Part shown: in pieces, positions 6,822 through 13,375 of the stretch | Layout: every line of letters starts with the position of its first letter | Numbering within the stretch: position 1 is the first letter of the stretch | Origin: an uncultured Clostridia bacterium | GTDB taxonomy: Bacteria > Bacillota > Clostridia > UBA1381 | DNA length: 13,375 bases | NCBI GenBank assembly: GCA_944391635.1 | Contig: CALXUL010000262.1 | Span: forward strand, 1-13,375 | Direction of reading: 5' to 3' | Notes under the pieces: generated by a model | Told to the model about the DNA's origin: nothing | Databases searched by the model: none | The model's input: the letters and a program-made list of their open reading frames with translations, nothing else | Made by a program: the position numbers and the translations under genes

Positions 6822-8363
6822 TTATTTTCCAAGGTACCTGTCGTAAGCAGCCTGGTAAACTTCTGTTACTTCATCAATACCAAGTTTCTTAAGCTGTTCT
6901 ACAAATCCTGCAAATTCACTTTCAACATCTTTATTTCCGAATACCCATTCCTGAGTTGTTTCGCTCAAATATGTCTGAATATCCGGCATTTTTTCATTGA
7001 TCAGATCCTGTTCTTCCTGAGTAAAGGACAATGTCGGGAACGGATCAACAAGATAGTTGTTGTCAAGATAAAGCTCTACGCCTGCTTTTGCGGTATCGTT
7101 CAGCCACTGTTCCTCATACCAGAAATCCTGCATATACGGGAACTGCGAGCAGCTGCCTGCTTCCTGAAGAATGTCTATCGCTGTCTTGTCGCCGTGGATC
7201 ACAAAATCTCTGAAAACAGGTTTACCATCAACCATATCGTAATGAACGCCCTCAAGACCAAAGTTCATAAGCTTTGAACCCGCATCTGAGAAGAAGAAGT
7301 CCATAAACTTAACAGCTTCAACCTTATATTTAGAATTTGCCGAAATACCTGCGCCCTGGACAAGTGCCTGTTCGCGGATTACATATTCTTTGCCGTTAGG
7401 CGGCGCAAAAGCTACAAAGTTTATTCCGGGCACGCTATCTTTTAACATATCGTTAAACTGTGCGGTACTTCCAAACCAGTCGTGTGTAGATCCTCCTACA
7501 TTTTCACCCAAAAGCTTATCTCTGCTCTTGCCGCCTCTGGTATAGATTTCCTTGTCAATAAGTCCCTCATTATACCATTTGGTTATATTTGCATAACCTG
7601 TCTTAAACTCGTCGCCGGTAGGTCCGTAATATACAACTCCGTCTTTCTGGGTAAAGGTTTCGGTAGCATCCCACAGATACAACAGATAACCCATTCCGTT
7701 AAATCTTGAGAAGTACGGAACTTCATCCTGAATACCGTTGCCGTTGGGGTCATTGTTCCTGAACGCCAAAAGCGTATCGTGATACTCATCAACTGTAGTA
7801 GGCATCGGCAGACCGAGTTTATCAAGCCAATCCTGTCTTATAAACCATCCTGCTGCGATTTTTGCCTGGTTCATTGACGGAACATAATAAATGTGACCAT
7901 CAGAAGCAGTTACATAGTTTTTAATTTCAGGACGGTCAAATTCCTTTTGAATATGCGGAGCATATTCCTTAATAAGCTCATCAATAGGTTCAAACGCGCC
8001 CTCTTGACCATACTGACTCAGATAGGTTTTTGCATCGTCATAAACCACGATATCCGGGATATTTCCGGAAGCAAGCATTGTGTTAAATGCCTGCTGCTTA
8101 TCGGATACGTTCTTAGACGAAACCGTCTTAAGGCTGACATTGGTCATTTCGGCAGCCTTTTTCCACATATCCAAATCTTCCGAATACTTGCTGTCATTTC
8201 TTATAAAGAAACATGTCAGCTCAATCGGTTCATCTGAGATAAGGTACTCGCTGTCATAATCCGTATTAACGGAACTGTCAGCATTATCCTTACCGCACCC
8301 CGCAAGTCCGGCACACATAAGTGCCGCAAGCGCAAGCGCTGTGTACTTGAGCGATTTTTTCAT
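6822..8363 (-). CDS. Carbohydrate ABC transporter solute-binding lipoprotein (LipO/YtcQ-like)
   Basis: The 513-residue product has a lipoprotein signal peptide with lipobox LAGC (Cys23), so it is tethered to the outer face of the membrane. The mature part has the class of family-1 binding proteins that pair with LplB/YtcP permeases: ASGNIPDIVVY (98-108), the WFIRQDWLDKLGLPMPTTVDEY block (173-194) and FRNNDPNGNGIQDEVPY (201-217), an Asp/Asn-rich loop typical of the group and probably a calcium site. About 500 residues is the usual size. The start ATG 8363 has AAAGGAGAGAAG directly upstream. It lies 31 bp after the YtcP-like permease gene and delivers oligosaccharides to the two permeases. Related proteins in B. 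subtilis serve uptake of rhamnogalacturonan oligosaccharides, and the nearby GH105 gene supports an uronate-containing ligand here, though the ligand itself cannot be read from the sequence. Confidence 0.93.
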   Translation of the reverse strand: MKKSLKYTALALAALMCAGLAGCGKDNADSSVNTDYDSEYLISDEPIELTCFFIRNDSKYSEDLDMWKKAAEMTNVSLKTVSSKNVSDKQQAFNTMLASGNIPDIVVYDDAKTYLSQYGQEGAFEPIDELIKEYAPHIQKEFDRPEIKNYVTASDGHIYYVPSMNQAKIAAGWFIRQDWLDKLGLPMPTTVDEYHDTLLAFRNNDPNGNGIQDEVPYFSRFNGMGYLLYLWDATETFTQKDGVVYYGPTGDEFKTGYANITKWYNEGLIDKEIYTRGGKSRDKLLGENVGGSTHDWFGSTAQFNDMLKDSVPGINFVAFAPPNGKEYVIREQALVQGAGISANSKYKVEAVKFMDFFFSDAGSKLMNFGLEGVHYDMVDGKPVFRDFVIHGDKTAIDILQEAGSCSQFPYMQDFWYEEQWLNDTAKAGVELYLDNNYLVDPFPTLSFTQEEQDLINEKMPDIQTYLSETTQEWVFGNKDVESEFAGFVEQLKKLGIDEVTEVYQAAYDRYLGK

Positions 8364-8394
8364 AATCTTCTCTCCTTTTTATATAAAAATTTTA

Positions 8395-9264
8395 TTAACC
8401 CTTTACTGCCCCGAGCATAACGCCCTTGACAAAATATCTTTGTACAAATGGATAAAGTACAAGCATTGGCAAAATGGCAAATACCATTGTTGCATACATT
8501 ACTGTTTCCTCTGAGTACATATTACTGGTATCTACGCCGAATGCAACGTTATCCATTTTACCGGACATATCTACAATCAATTTTTTAAGCACAACCTGAA
8601 GCGGAAGCTTGGTGTCATCGGTTATCAAAATCATAGCCCACAGGTATCCGTTCCATTTATCAACCGCATAGAACAATGCGATTGTTGCCAAAGAAGGCAA
8701 CGCAAGCGGAACAAATATCCTCGTCATAATGTAAAAATCACTTGCACCGTCTATCATAGCTGCCTCTTCAAGCGATTCCGGGATAGACGCAAAATATGTA
8801 CGAAGGAGTATAAAGTTATATGCCGCACAGGCAAAACCAATTATATATCCAAATCTGCTGTTTAAAAGTCCCAAGCTTTTAAAGTTCAAAAAGGTCGGAA
8901 CCACGCCTGCTGAAAACCACATGGTAAATACCACGAAAATATTTATAAGTCTTCTGCCGGCAAGCCTTTTTTTAGACAGCGGATATGCGCCGCAGATAGT
9001 AACCGCAAGGCACACTGCCGTACCAACAAACATATAGAAAAATGAATTAAGATATGCCATCCAAATTCCTTCACGCTCAAAGACCTTGCCGTATGCGCTT
9101 GTGGTAAAGCCTTTGGGATAAAACCATACATCGCCAAGATTGATATGCTCCACCGAGCTGAAAGACGCCGCTACAATATATATTAACGGATAAATTGTAA
9201 CAACTGCCAGCGCAGTCAGCAGCGCATAGTTTATTACATCAAATAACGTAAATTTCTTCTTCAT
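8395..9264 (-). CDS. Carbohydrate ABC transporter permease (YtcP-like)
   Basis: The 289-residue product is an inner-membrane permease with about six hydrophobic segments (roughly 13-35, 73-95, 107-127, 138-158, 185-205 and 255-275). The EAA loop that docks the ATPase is at about 166-190 (EEAAMIDGASDFYIMTRIF), and the C-terminal YFVKGVMLGAVKG is characteristic of YtcP/AraQ-like permeases. Start ATG 9264 has AAGGAG about nine bases upstream. It is the second gene of the transport set, 26 bp after the LplB-like permease gene. No ATP-binding subunit is encoded anywhere in the window, as is common in this family, where one shared MsmX-type ATPase serves several importers. Confidence 0.94.
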   Translation of the reverse strand: MKKKFTLFDVINYALLTALAVVTIYPLIYIVAASFSSVEHINLGDVWFYPKGFTTSAYGKVFEREGIWMAYLNSFFYMFVGTAVCLAVTICGAYPLSKKRLAGRRLINIFVVFTMWFSAGVVPTFLNFKSLGLLNSRFGYIIGFACAAYNFILLRTYFASIPESLEEAAMIDGASDFYIMTRIFVPLALPSLATIALFYAVDKWNGYLWAMILITDDTKLPLQVVLKKLIVDMSGKMDNVAFGVDTSNMYSEETVMYATMVFAILPMLVLYPFVQRYFVKGVMLGAVKG

Positions 9265-9290
9265 TAAAACCTGCTCCTTTTAAAAACCGC

Positions 9291-10241
9291 TTACCATAAC
9301 CCTGTATCATTCACCTTATTGCTTATATAATTTGCCATCGAAACGAGTATAAAGCCTATTACAGAATTGAACAAATTGACTGCCGTTGACATGCTGTAAT
9401 TTGCCTGTTCGATACCGATACGGTAAACATAAGTACTTATTATATCTGCTGTTTCATAAGTTGCCGGCTGATACAGAAGAATTATCTTTTCATATCCTAC
9501 ATTCAGGAATCCGCCTATTGCTATTATAAATAAGGTAACAATTGTCGGCAAAATTCCCGGCAGGGTTACATGCCACATTTTAGTAAATCGGTTACCGCCA
9601 TCAATTTCGCAAGCCTCATAAAGCTGCATATCAATCGCGGAAATCGCCGCGATATACACAATCGAGCCATATCCTACCTCAGTCCAGATATTCATCAATA
9701 TGTAGATAGTTCTGAAATATTCCGGCTTGGTAAGGAAGTAAATTGACTCACCTCCGAACATACGGATAATATTATTGATAAGTCCGTTGCTCGGCGCCAA
9801 AAAGTTTGTAACCAAACCGGCAATTACTACAGCCGAGATAAAGTGCGGCAGATAAGTACAGGTTTGAATAGCGCTTTTAAACTTGGCATGTCTGACTTCA
9901 TTTAGCAAAAGTGCGAGAATCAGCGGCGCCGGGAAGCTGAATATAATCGTATAAAGACTTATTAATGACGTATTTCTCAAAAGCCTTACGAAATACTCTC
10001 CGTTAAAAAACTGCTCAAAATACTTTAATCCCACCCACGGACTGTCAGCAATACCTTTGTACACGCTGTAATCCTTAAATGCTATTAATATTCCGCCCAT
10101 CGGTTTATATACAAATATAATATAATAAAGCAAGAACGGAATGAGAATCAGATATAGTTGTCTGTCCCGAATTATTCTTGACATCAACGATCTATTGGTG
10201 CCTATATTCTTTTGTTTTCCTACCTTAGCACGCGAGCTCAA
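9291..10241 (-). CDS. Carbohydrate ABC transporter permease (LplB/YteP-like)
   Basis: The 316-residue membrane protein has about six transmembrane segments (near 28-52, 88-113, 130-148, 176-200, 228-248 and 285-305) and an EAA loop at about 208-232 (YEACEIDGGNRFTKMWHVTL). Family signatures include YKPMGGILIAFKDY (45-58) and the C-terminal NYISNKVNDTGLW typical of LplB-like permeases. The chosen start is TTG at 10241 because GAGGTG lies about eight bases upstream and no better in-frame start has a binding site; the next Met is residue 20, just before the first membrane segment. It is the first gene of the operon and follows a candidate promoter and operator. It forms the heterodimeric channel with the downstream YtcP-like protein. 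Confidence 0.93.
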   Translation of the reverse strand: MSSRAKVGKQKNIGTNRSLMSRIIRDRQLYLILIPFLLYYIIFVYKPMGGILIAFKDYSVYKGIADSPWVGLKYFEQFFNGEYFVRLLRNTSLISLYTIIFSFPAPLILALLLNEVRHAKFKSAIQTCTYLPHFISAVVIAGLVTNFLAPSNGLINNIIRMFGGESIYFLTKPEYFRTIYILMNIWTEVGYGSIVYIAAISAIDMQLYEACEIDGGNRFTKMWHVTLPGILPTIVTLFIIAIGGFLNVGYEKIILLYQPATYETADIISTYVYRIGIEQANYSMSTAVNLFNSVIGFILVSMANYISNKVNDTGLW

Positions 10242-10284
10242 AGTTATTCACCTCATATCGTATTTTATACTCTAAGTTTAGCAT

Positions 10285-10290
10285 ATTATA
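10285..10290 (-). promoter_or_regulatory. Candidate -10 box of the transport operon
   Basis: On the minus strand this reads TATAAT, 43 bp before the TTG start, predicting a 5' leader of about 35 bases. No good -35 hexamer lies at 16-18 bp (AAGCGT at 17 bp), so the promoter probably needs an activator, fitting the adjacent AraC-type regulator. Nothing else gene-like is seen in 10242-10490. Confidence 0.6.
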
Positions 10291-10328
10291 GCCAAATAAA
10301 TCAATTTACGCTTTCAATCAATCCTTTA

Positions 10329-10362
10329 CAAAATCAATTCTTTTCTTTGCAAAATCCGTTCT
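10329..10362 (-). promoter_or_regulatory. Candidate AraC-type operator: two direct repeats 21 bp apart
   Basis: On the plus strand CAAAATCAATTCT (10329-10341) and CAAAATCCGTTCT (10350-10362) agree at 11 of 13 bases and start 21 bp apart, two helical turns, the spacing expected for a pair of AraC-family half-sites. They are centred at about -57 and -78 relative to the predicted start of the transport operon, a normal activator position. The assignment to the neighbouring regulator is inference. Confidence 0.5.
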
Positions 10363-10490
10363 GGGCGCTGTTTTCCTTGATTTCCCAGCAAAAAAGGACC
10401 GCATACGGGATATAAAATAAGTTCTTGAATAAAATCAGTCGCTTTACTTTATATCTCATATACGATCCCAGCTAATGTATCAAAATTCGT

Positions 10491-12683
10491 TTAAACGTAT
10501 TTTGTCGGCGAAATACCTTCGCTTGCTTTAAATGCTCTGTTAAAGCTTGTCACATTGTTAAATCCAAGTTCGTTTGCAAGATCTTTTATCTTAAGTGTCG
10601 GGTCAGCCTTAAGGCGTTTTTTTGCTATTTCAATTTTCCGGTTGTTAACATACGTCTTAAATGAAATATTCCCATTTTCTTTAAGGATTTTGCTGATGTG
10701 TCCGGCGGAGAACCCAAAATGCTCACCGACATCGCCAAGCGACAAGTCGGTTGTTATATTGTCCTCTATGTAATCAAGTATGTCTTTAAACAAAATATCC
10801 CGTCGGTCCTGTTTGTTATTTTTCATAAACTCGGACAGCTTGCCGAAATACCTTAATATTTTAACCTTTAGTTCTCTGCCGTTGTCACACATGTTTATTT
10901 TAACAGCAAAATCCGTATCTATAACATTTTGCTTAACACCGTCAACCCTTTGCAGGATTCTTTTAATAGTGCTTATCATGGCAAACTTAAATTCGAGCAT
11001 ATAGTTGTTTGAAATGTCGTCATCTGAAATATTGTTGTTTAAAACATTCCCAACCAAAAGCCCGGTTGTAGTAGAATCGCCATTTACACAGCTTTCAATA
11101 ATACGGTTTTCAATATCTATGGGATAATAATATCCGCTCATCTGAATTTTATTCAAATCCTCAAGTTCGAGGATTTCCTTATAATTAAATAACACTCTGT
11201 TTTCAATAAGTTTTCTTAAATTTATATATGTCTGCGATACATTCTCAAGCCCATACAATCTGCCCGATACAGCAGCGGTTATATGCAGATTAATATTGCT
11301 TGTCTTATTTATAATGTCAAACAGCAGGTTTTTCATATTGGGATTATAGCTTATTACAAACGAGATAATCCGTTCATTTGTTTCGGCGGCATAACCCTTA
11401 AACTCTTCAAACATGTACGCCTTTAAAATAGTAAAGGCATTTTTCCTGACAGGGTTAATATCCTCATCATATCCGGCAGTTTCGGGCTCTGAGATGTTGC
11501 ACTCAAACACAACAAGCGAATATCCGCCCAGGAAACAATCAAGTTTATATTTTGAAATAATATTTTCCGCCTCTTTGCCCCAGATAAAACCATTTAACAA
11601 ATCTGAAATAAAGCGTTCTTTTTTGATATCGTCAAGCTGCTTGTTCACATTCTGAAAATCCACCGCACGCTGAAGGAGGAATTCAAGCTCATCTTCCTTT
11701 TTATCCTGGTCATTTACATAACCGAACTTTGCCAAAAGATTTTTCATCGGTTTGTAAAGCAACACAACTAAGTAGTAAGAAAATACTGCCGAAAGCACAA
11801 GCCATAAAAGGCAAATAATAAGTACTCTTAAAACACCAAAACTCTTAAAATCCTCTGCAAGACTTAAAAATGTCACATTCCCAACAGTTGCCGAAACACC
11901 ATAGTAAATTGTAGCATTATCCTCTTTATTTCTTTCACGGTTAATGACGCCAACCGGGGTGTACTCCGACATTCTAAATGTTGATATCTCCTCGTCTATA
12001 CCCTCGCCAAAATCCACATCCTTTTGCGACGGATCAAAAAAAACAAGGTAATGACGATCATCATTTGTGTTTGAAATAATTTTCAGGCTATCATTTTGTA
12101 TTCTCAAAATCGCAAAAAGATAGGAGGAATCATCATAGACGCGTTTTACTGCAATAAGAATCTCATTATCATTTTTACCCTGCCCTACAACCTTTGTATA
12201 ATCGCCCTCCTGCGTATCCCCCTCGAACTTTTCGCCTATTTCCGCAAGCGTTTTGCCGTACTGGTCATAAAATTCGTCTGCTGTAATAACAACATTTCCG
12301 GTAACAACATAATTGTTTTTTATCGCTGAAAGCATTATATCTATATTTAAATATGCCGCTTCGGTTTCATACTTGGAGATTTTAATGAACAAATTATTCA
12401 GCAAACCAAAATCGAACGTATTATAATCCTCTGAAAAATGGGCAAACCTTTTAGCTTCGTCATACTCAAGCATAAGCCTGCCAACAGTCGCAGCGGTACT
12501 TAGCGAACTGTCCATCCTGCTTTTTTCGCTTTCAAAAAACATCACATTCTGGTTAACATAATCATTCTTCATTCTATCAACCTCTGAAGAATGCAAAAAC
12601 AGTATAATAGATTCACCCAGTATCACCAAAATAACAAAGTAGGGAATAAACATTGTCCAGAAATATTTTCTGTATTTTATCAT
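10491..12683 (-). CDS. Membrane-bound AraC-family regulator (YesS-like)
   Basis: The 730-residue product joins an external sensor to a DNA-binding domain. Transmembrane segment 1 is at about 8-30, an extracytoplasmic sensor domain (dCACHE-like in pattern, not proven) at 31-283, and transmembrane segment 2 at about 284-309. A cytoplasmic linker and helical region spans 310-630. The C-terminal AraC domain (635-730) has two helix-turn-helix units, SLGDVGEHFGFSAGHISKIL (648-667) and about 698-720 (IKDLANELGFNNVTSFNRAF), ending in the family motif GISPTKY. Length and layout match B. subtilis YesS, which activates rhamnogalacturonan genes without a partner kinase. There is no receiver domain. Start ATG 12683 has AAAGGAGGGG seven bases upstream. 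It is transcribed in the same direction as the transport operon, 249 bp upstream, from its own promoter at 12716-12744. No convincing terminator follows it, so some readthrough into the operon is possible. Its likely target is the transport operon promoter. Confidence 0.92.
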   Translation of the reverse strand: MIKYRKYFWTMFIPYFVILVILGESIILFLHSSEVDRMKNDYVNQNVMFFESEKSRMDSSLSTAATVGRLMLEYDEAKRFAHFSEDYNTFDFGLLNNLFIKISKYETEAAYLNIDIMLSAIKNNYVVTGNVVITADEFYDQYGKTLAEIGEKFEGDTQEGDYTKVVGQGKNDNEILIAVKRVYDDSSYLFAILRIQNDSLKIISNTNDDRHYLVFFDPSQKDVDFGEGIDEEISTFRMSEYTPVGVINRERNKEDNATIYYGVSATVGNVTFLSLAEDFKSFGVLRVLIICLLWLVLSAVFSYYLVVLLYKPMKNLLAKFGYVNDQDKKEDELEFLLQRAVDFQNVNKQLDDIKKERFISDLLNGFIWGKEAENIISKYKLDCFLGGYSLVVFECNISEPETAGYDEDINPVRKNAFTILKAYMFEEFKGYAAETNERIISFVISYNPNMKNLLFDIINKTSNINLHITAAVSGRLYGLENVSQTYINLRKLIENRVLFNYKEILELEDLNKIQMSGYYYPIDIENRIIESCVNGDSTTTGLLVGNVLNNNISDDDISNNYMLEFKFAMISTIKRILQRVDGVKQNVIDTDFAVKINMCDNGRELKVKILRYFGKLSEFMKNNKQDRRDILFKDILDYIEDNITTDLSLGDVGEHFGFSAGHISKILKENGNISFKTYVNNRKIEIAKKRLKADPTLKIKDLANELGFNNVTSFNRAFKASEGISPTKYV

Positions 12684-12707
12684 AAAATCCCCTCCTTTAT
12701 ATTTTAA

Positions 12708-12736
12708 GAGATTTTATTATACCACATAAAAATCTC
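12708..12736 (-). promoter_or_regulatory. Inverted repeat over the regulator promoter (possible autoregulatory site)
   Basis: GAGATTTT (12708-12715) and AAAATCTC (12729-12736) form a perfect 8-bp inverted repeat with a 13-bp spacer; the half-site centres are 21 bp apart. It spans the -10 box and the start of transcription, so a bound protein would block the polymerase. The AAAATC core also occurs in the repeats upstream of the transport operon. Such A/T-rich words are common, so this is tentative. Confidence 0.4.
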
Positions 12737-12744
12737 AAAGTCAA
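12716..12744 (-). promoter_or_regulatory. Promoter of the AraC-family regulator gene
   Basis: On the minus strand TTGACT (12739-12744) is followed after exactly 17 bp by TATAAT (12716-12721), and TGG just before the -10 box gives an extended -10. Predicted transcription start is near 12709, leaving a short leader of about 25 bases that contains the strong ribosome binding site. This is a near-consensus housekeeping promoter, suggesting steady expression of the regulator. Confidence 0.85.
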
Positions 12745-12785
12745 ATAGCGAATATCTTTTTTAAGTGTATCCAAATTTTACATAT

Positions 12786-12893
12786 AAAAAAAGACGCCGG
12801 CATCTATTTTTACTCCCTGAACTGCTCCAATTTGTGCAGGCAACACAAATTGGAGCAGTTAGGGTTCTGTTCACCCACGCCAGTGTCTTTTTT
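12786..12893 (-). terminator. Two-tier terminator after the GH38 alpha-mannosidase gene
   Basis: An outer stem pairs AAAAAAGACGCCGGC (12787-12801) with GCCAGTGTCTTTTTT (12879-12893), 15 positions with one mismatch and one G-T wobble. Its A-run and T-run on opposite sides make it look like an intrinsic terminator, active for the minus-strand gene ending at 12903. The loop is unusually long (77 bases) because it holds a second, perfect palindrome (12815-12864). Confidence 0.75.
12815..12864. repeat. Perfect palindrome nested in the terminator loop
   Basis: AACTGCTCCAATTTGTG (12820-12836) pairs perfectly with CACAAATTGGAGCAGTT (12844-12860) around a 7-base loop CAGGCAA. After one unpaired G, CCCT (12815-12818) pairs with AGGG (12861-12864), extending the stem to 21 bp. 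The arm has no T-run of its own. It could be a small REP-like palindromic element that landed inside the loop of an older terminator; copies elsewhere in the genome would be needed to show that. Confidence 0.7.
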
Positions 12894-12902
12894 CTTTTAT
12901 AA

Positions 12903-13375
12903 TTATTTATACTCTGCCAAAACCGTCACAATCTCAAACGGTTTTATTTCAAGCTGTACGCTGTTATTTTTAACTGCTATTTTCTTTTGCCTGTTTTCAT
13001 TAAGGTCGGCAGAATAACAGCATTTTACATCAAACCCGAAATCAAGCTTTACCTTGCTCCTCTTATTGTGTGCCTCATACATTCTAAACACAATTGCATC
13101 GCTGTCTTCCGCTTTTTTTACAGTATCTATAATCACGTTATCCGAATCAATCTTAACTAGCGAGAAATTGCTGCCAAGCTTCCCGTCCGTATTTGCCGAC
13201 GTTTTTACAGCATACATTGGCACATTCAGGCTATATGCTTCTTCAATTGTTTTCCCGCTCCTGTGATTACCTTTATGCGGATAGAGCGAATATACAAACC
13301 TATGCTCACATTTATCTGCTTCAGGATTCGGATATGTCGCGCTTTTTAACAATGTTATTCCCATATTGCTGCCTA
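12903..13375 (-). CDS. GH38 alpha-mannosidase, C-terminal end only
   Basis: The gene runs off the right edge; about 157 residues of its C-terminus are visible, and the frame stays open to the last base (…GSNMGITLLKSATYP). The tail matches the C-terminal beta domains of bacterial GH38 alpha-mannosidases: LLKSATYPNPEADKCEH, VYSLYPHKG, EEAYSLNVPM, VKKAEDSDAIVFRMYEAH and the end LEIKPFEIVTVL. Full members are about 800-1000 residues and hydrolyse terminal alpha-linked mannose using zinc; the catalytic domain is outside the window. The Met at 13364 is an internal residue, not the start. It is upstream of, and in the same direction as, the regulator gene but is separated from it by a terminator and a promoter, so it is probably a different transcript of the same locus. 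Confidence 0.9.
   Translation of the reverse strand, partial: GSNMGITLLKSATYPNPEADKCEHRFVYSLYPHKGNHRSGKTIEEAYSLNVPMYAVKTSANTDGKLGSNFSLVKIDSDNVIIDTVKKAEDSDAIVFRMYEAHNKRSKVKLDFGFDVKCCYSADLNENRQKKIAVKNNSVQLEIKPFEIVTVLAEYK

Noticed and set aside
6798..7277. 159-codon plus-strand open frame opposite the solute-binding protein gene
   Set aside because: It lies entirely antisense to a clear lipoprotein gene or its 3' gap, has no convincing ribosome binding site, and its Cys/Phe/Ile-rich translation resembles no family; it is a shadow frame.
7893..8237. 114-codon plus-strand open frame opposite the solute-binding protein
   Set aside because: Antisense to well-conserved coding sequence and without its own signals.
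10299..10304. TTGATT on the minus strand as the -35 of the transport promoter
   Set aside because: It lies only 8 bp from the TATAAT, and the next TTGATT on that side is 25 bp away; neither spacing works for the housekeeping sigma factor.
10370..10400. Possible terminator after the regulator gene (CCGTATGCGG then T-run on the minus strand)
   Set aside because: Only a 3-bp stem can form; too weak to call.

Overview
The window looks like a carbohydrate-utilisation locus from an anaerobic Gram-positive bacterium of the class Clostridia. The evidence is the AT-rich sequence, strong AGGAGG-type ribosome binding sites, a lipoprotein solute-binding protein, two S-layer-homology (SLH) surface proteins and LplB/YtcP-type ABC permeases. 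Pectin-degrading gut Clostridia such as Monoglobus have comparable sets of SLH proteins with pectin enzymes. That comparison is from memory and was not checked by a search.

Layout. Positions 1-170 (+ strand) hold the 3' end of a GH127-type (DUF1680) beta-L-arabinofuranosidase gene. It converges on a bidirectional terminator at 177-205. Everything else is on the minus strand. Reading in the direction of transcription (right to left): the 3' end of a GH38 alpha-mannosidase gene (12903-13375); a two-tier palindromic terminator (12786-12893); a membrane-bound AraC-family regulator of YesS-like architecture (10491-12683) with its own near-consensus promoter; a 249-bp intergenic region with a -10 box and operator-like direct repeats; then a probable operon of eight reading frames ending at the 177-205 terminator. 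The operon encodes two ABC permeases, a lipoprotein solute-binding protein, an SLH-anchored protein, a large SLH-like secreted protein, two out-of-frame pieces of a heparinase II/III-like protein, and a GH105 unsaturated glycuronyl hydrolase. Internal gaps are 27, 30, 79 and 14 bp, followed by two overlaps and a 14-bp gap. The 79-bp gap, after the solute-binding protein gene, carries a strong hairpin.

Inferred joint function: an AraC-type sensor detects an extracellular sugar and activates the transport operon. SLH proteins fixed to the wall may hold or process the polymer. The lipoprotein and two permeases import oligosaccharides, using an ATPase encoded elsewhere. GH105, GH127 and GH38 enzymes trim the imported pieces. 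The GH105 plus YesS/YtcP-like set parallels the Bacillus subtilis rhamnogalacturonan loci (yes, yte/ytc). GH127 and GH38 suggest arabinose- and mannose-containing side chains.

The main oddity is the heparinase II/III gene. Its N-terminal secreted domain and C-terminal beta-sandwich are present, but the toroid that normally lies between them is missing, the halves are in different frames, and the C-terminal half has a distinctive codon bias. Other points of interest are the palindrome nested in a terminator loop, the 21-bp-spaced repeats upstream of the transport promoter, an inverted repeat over the regulator's own promoter, and the intercistronic hairpin that lacks a T-tract.
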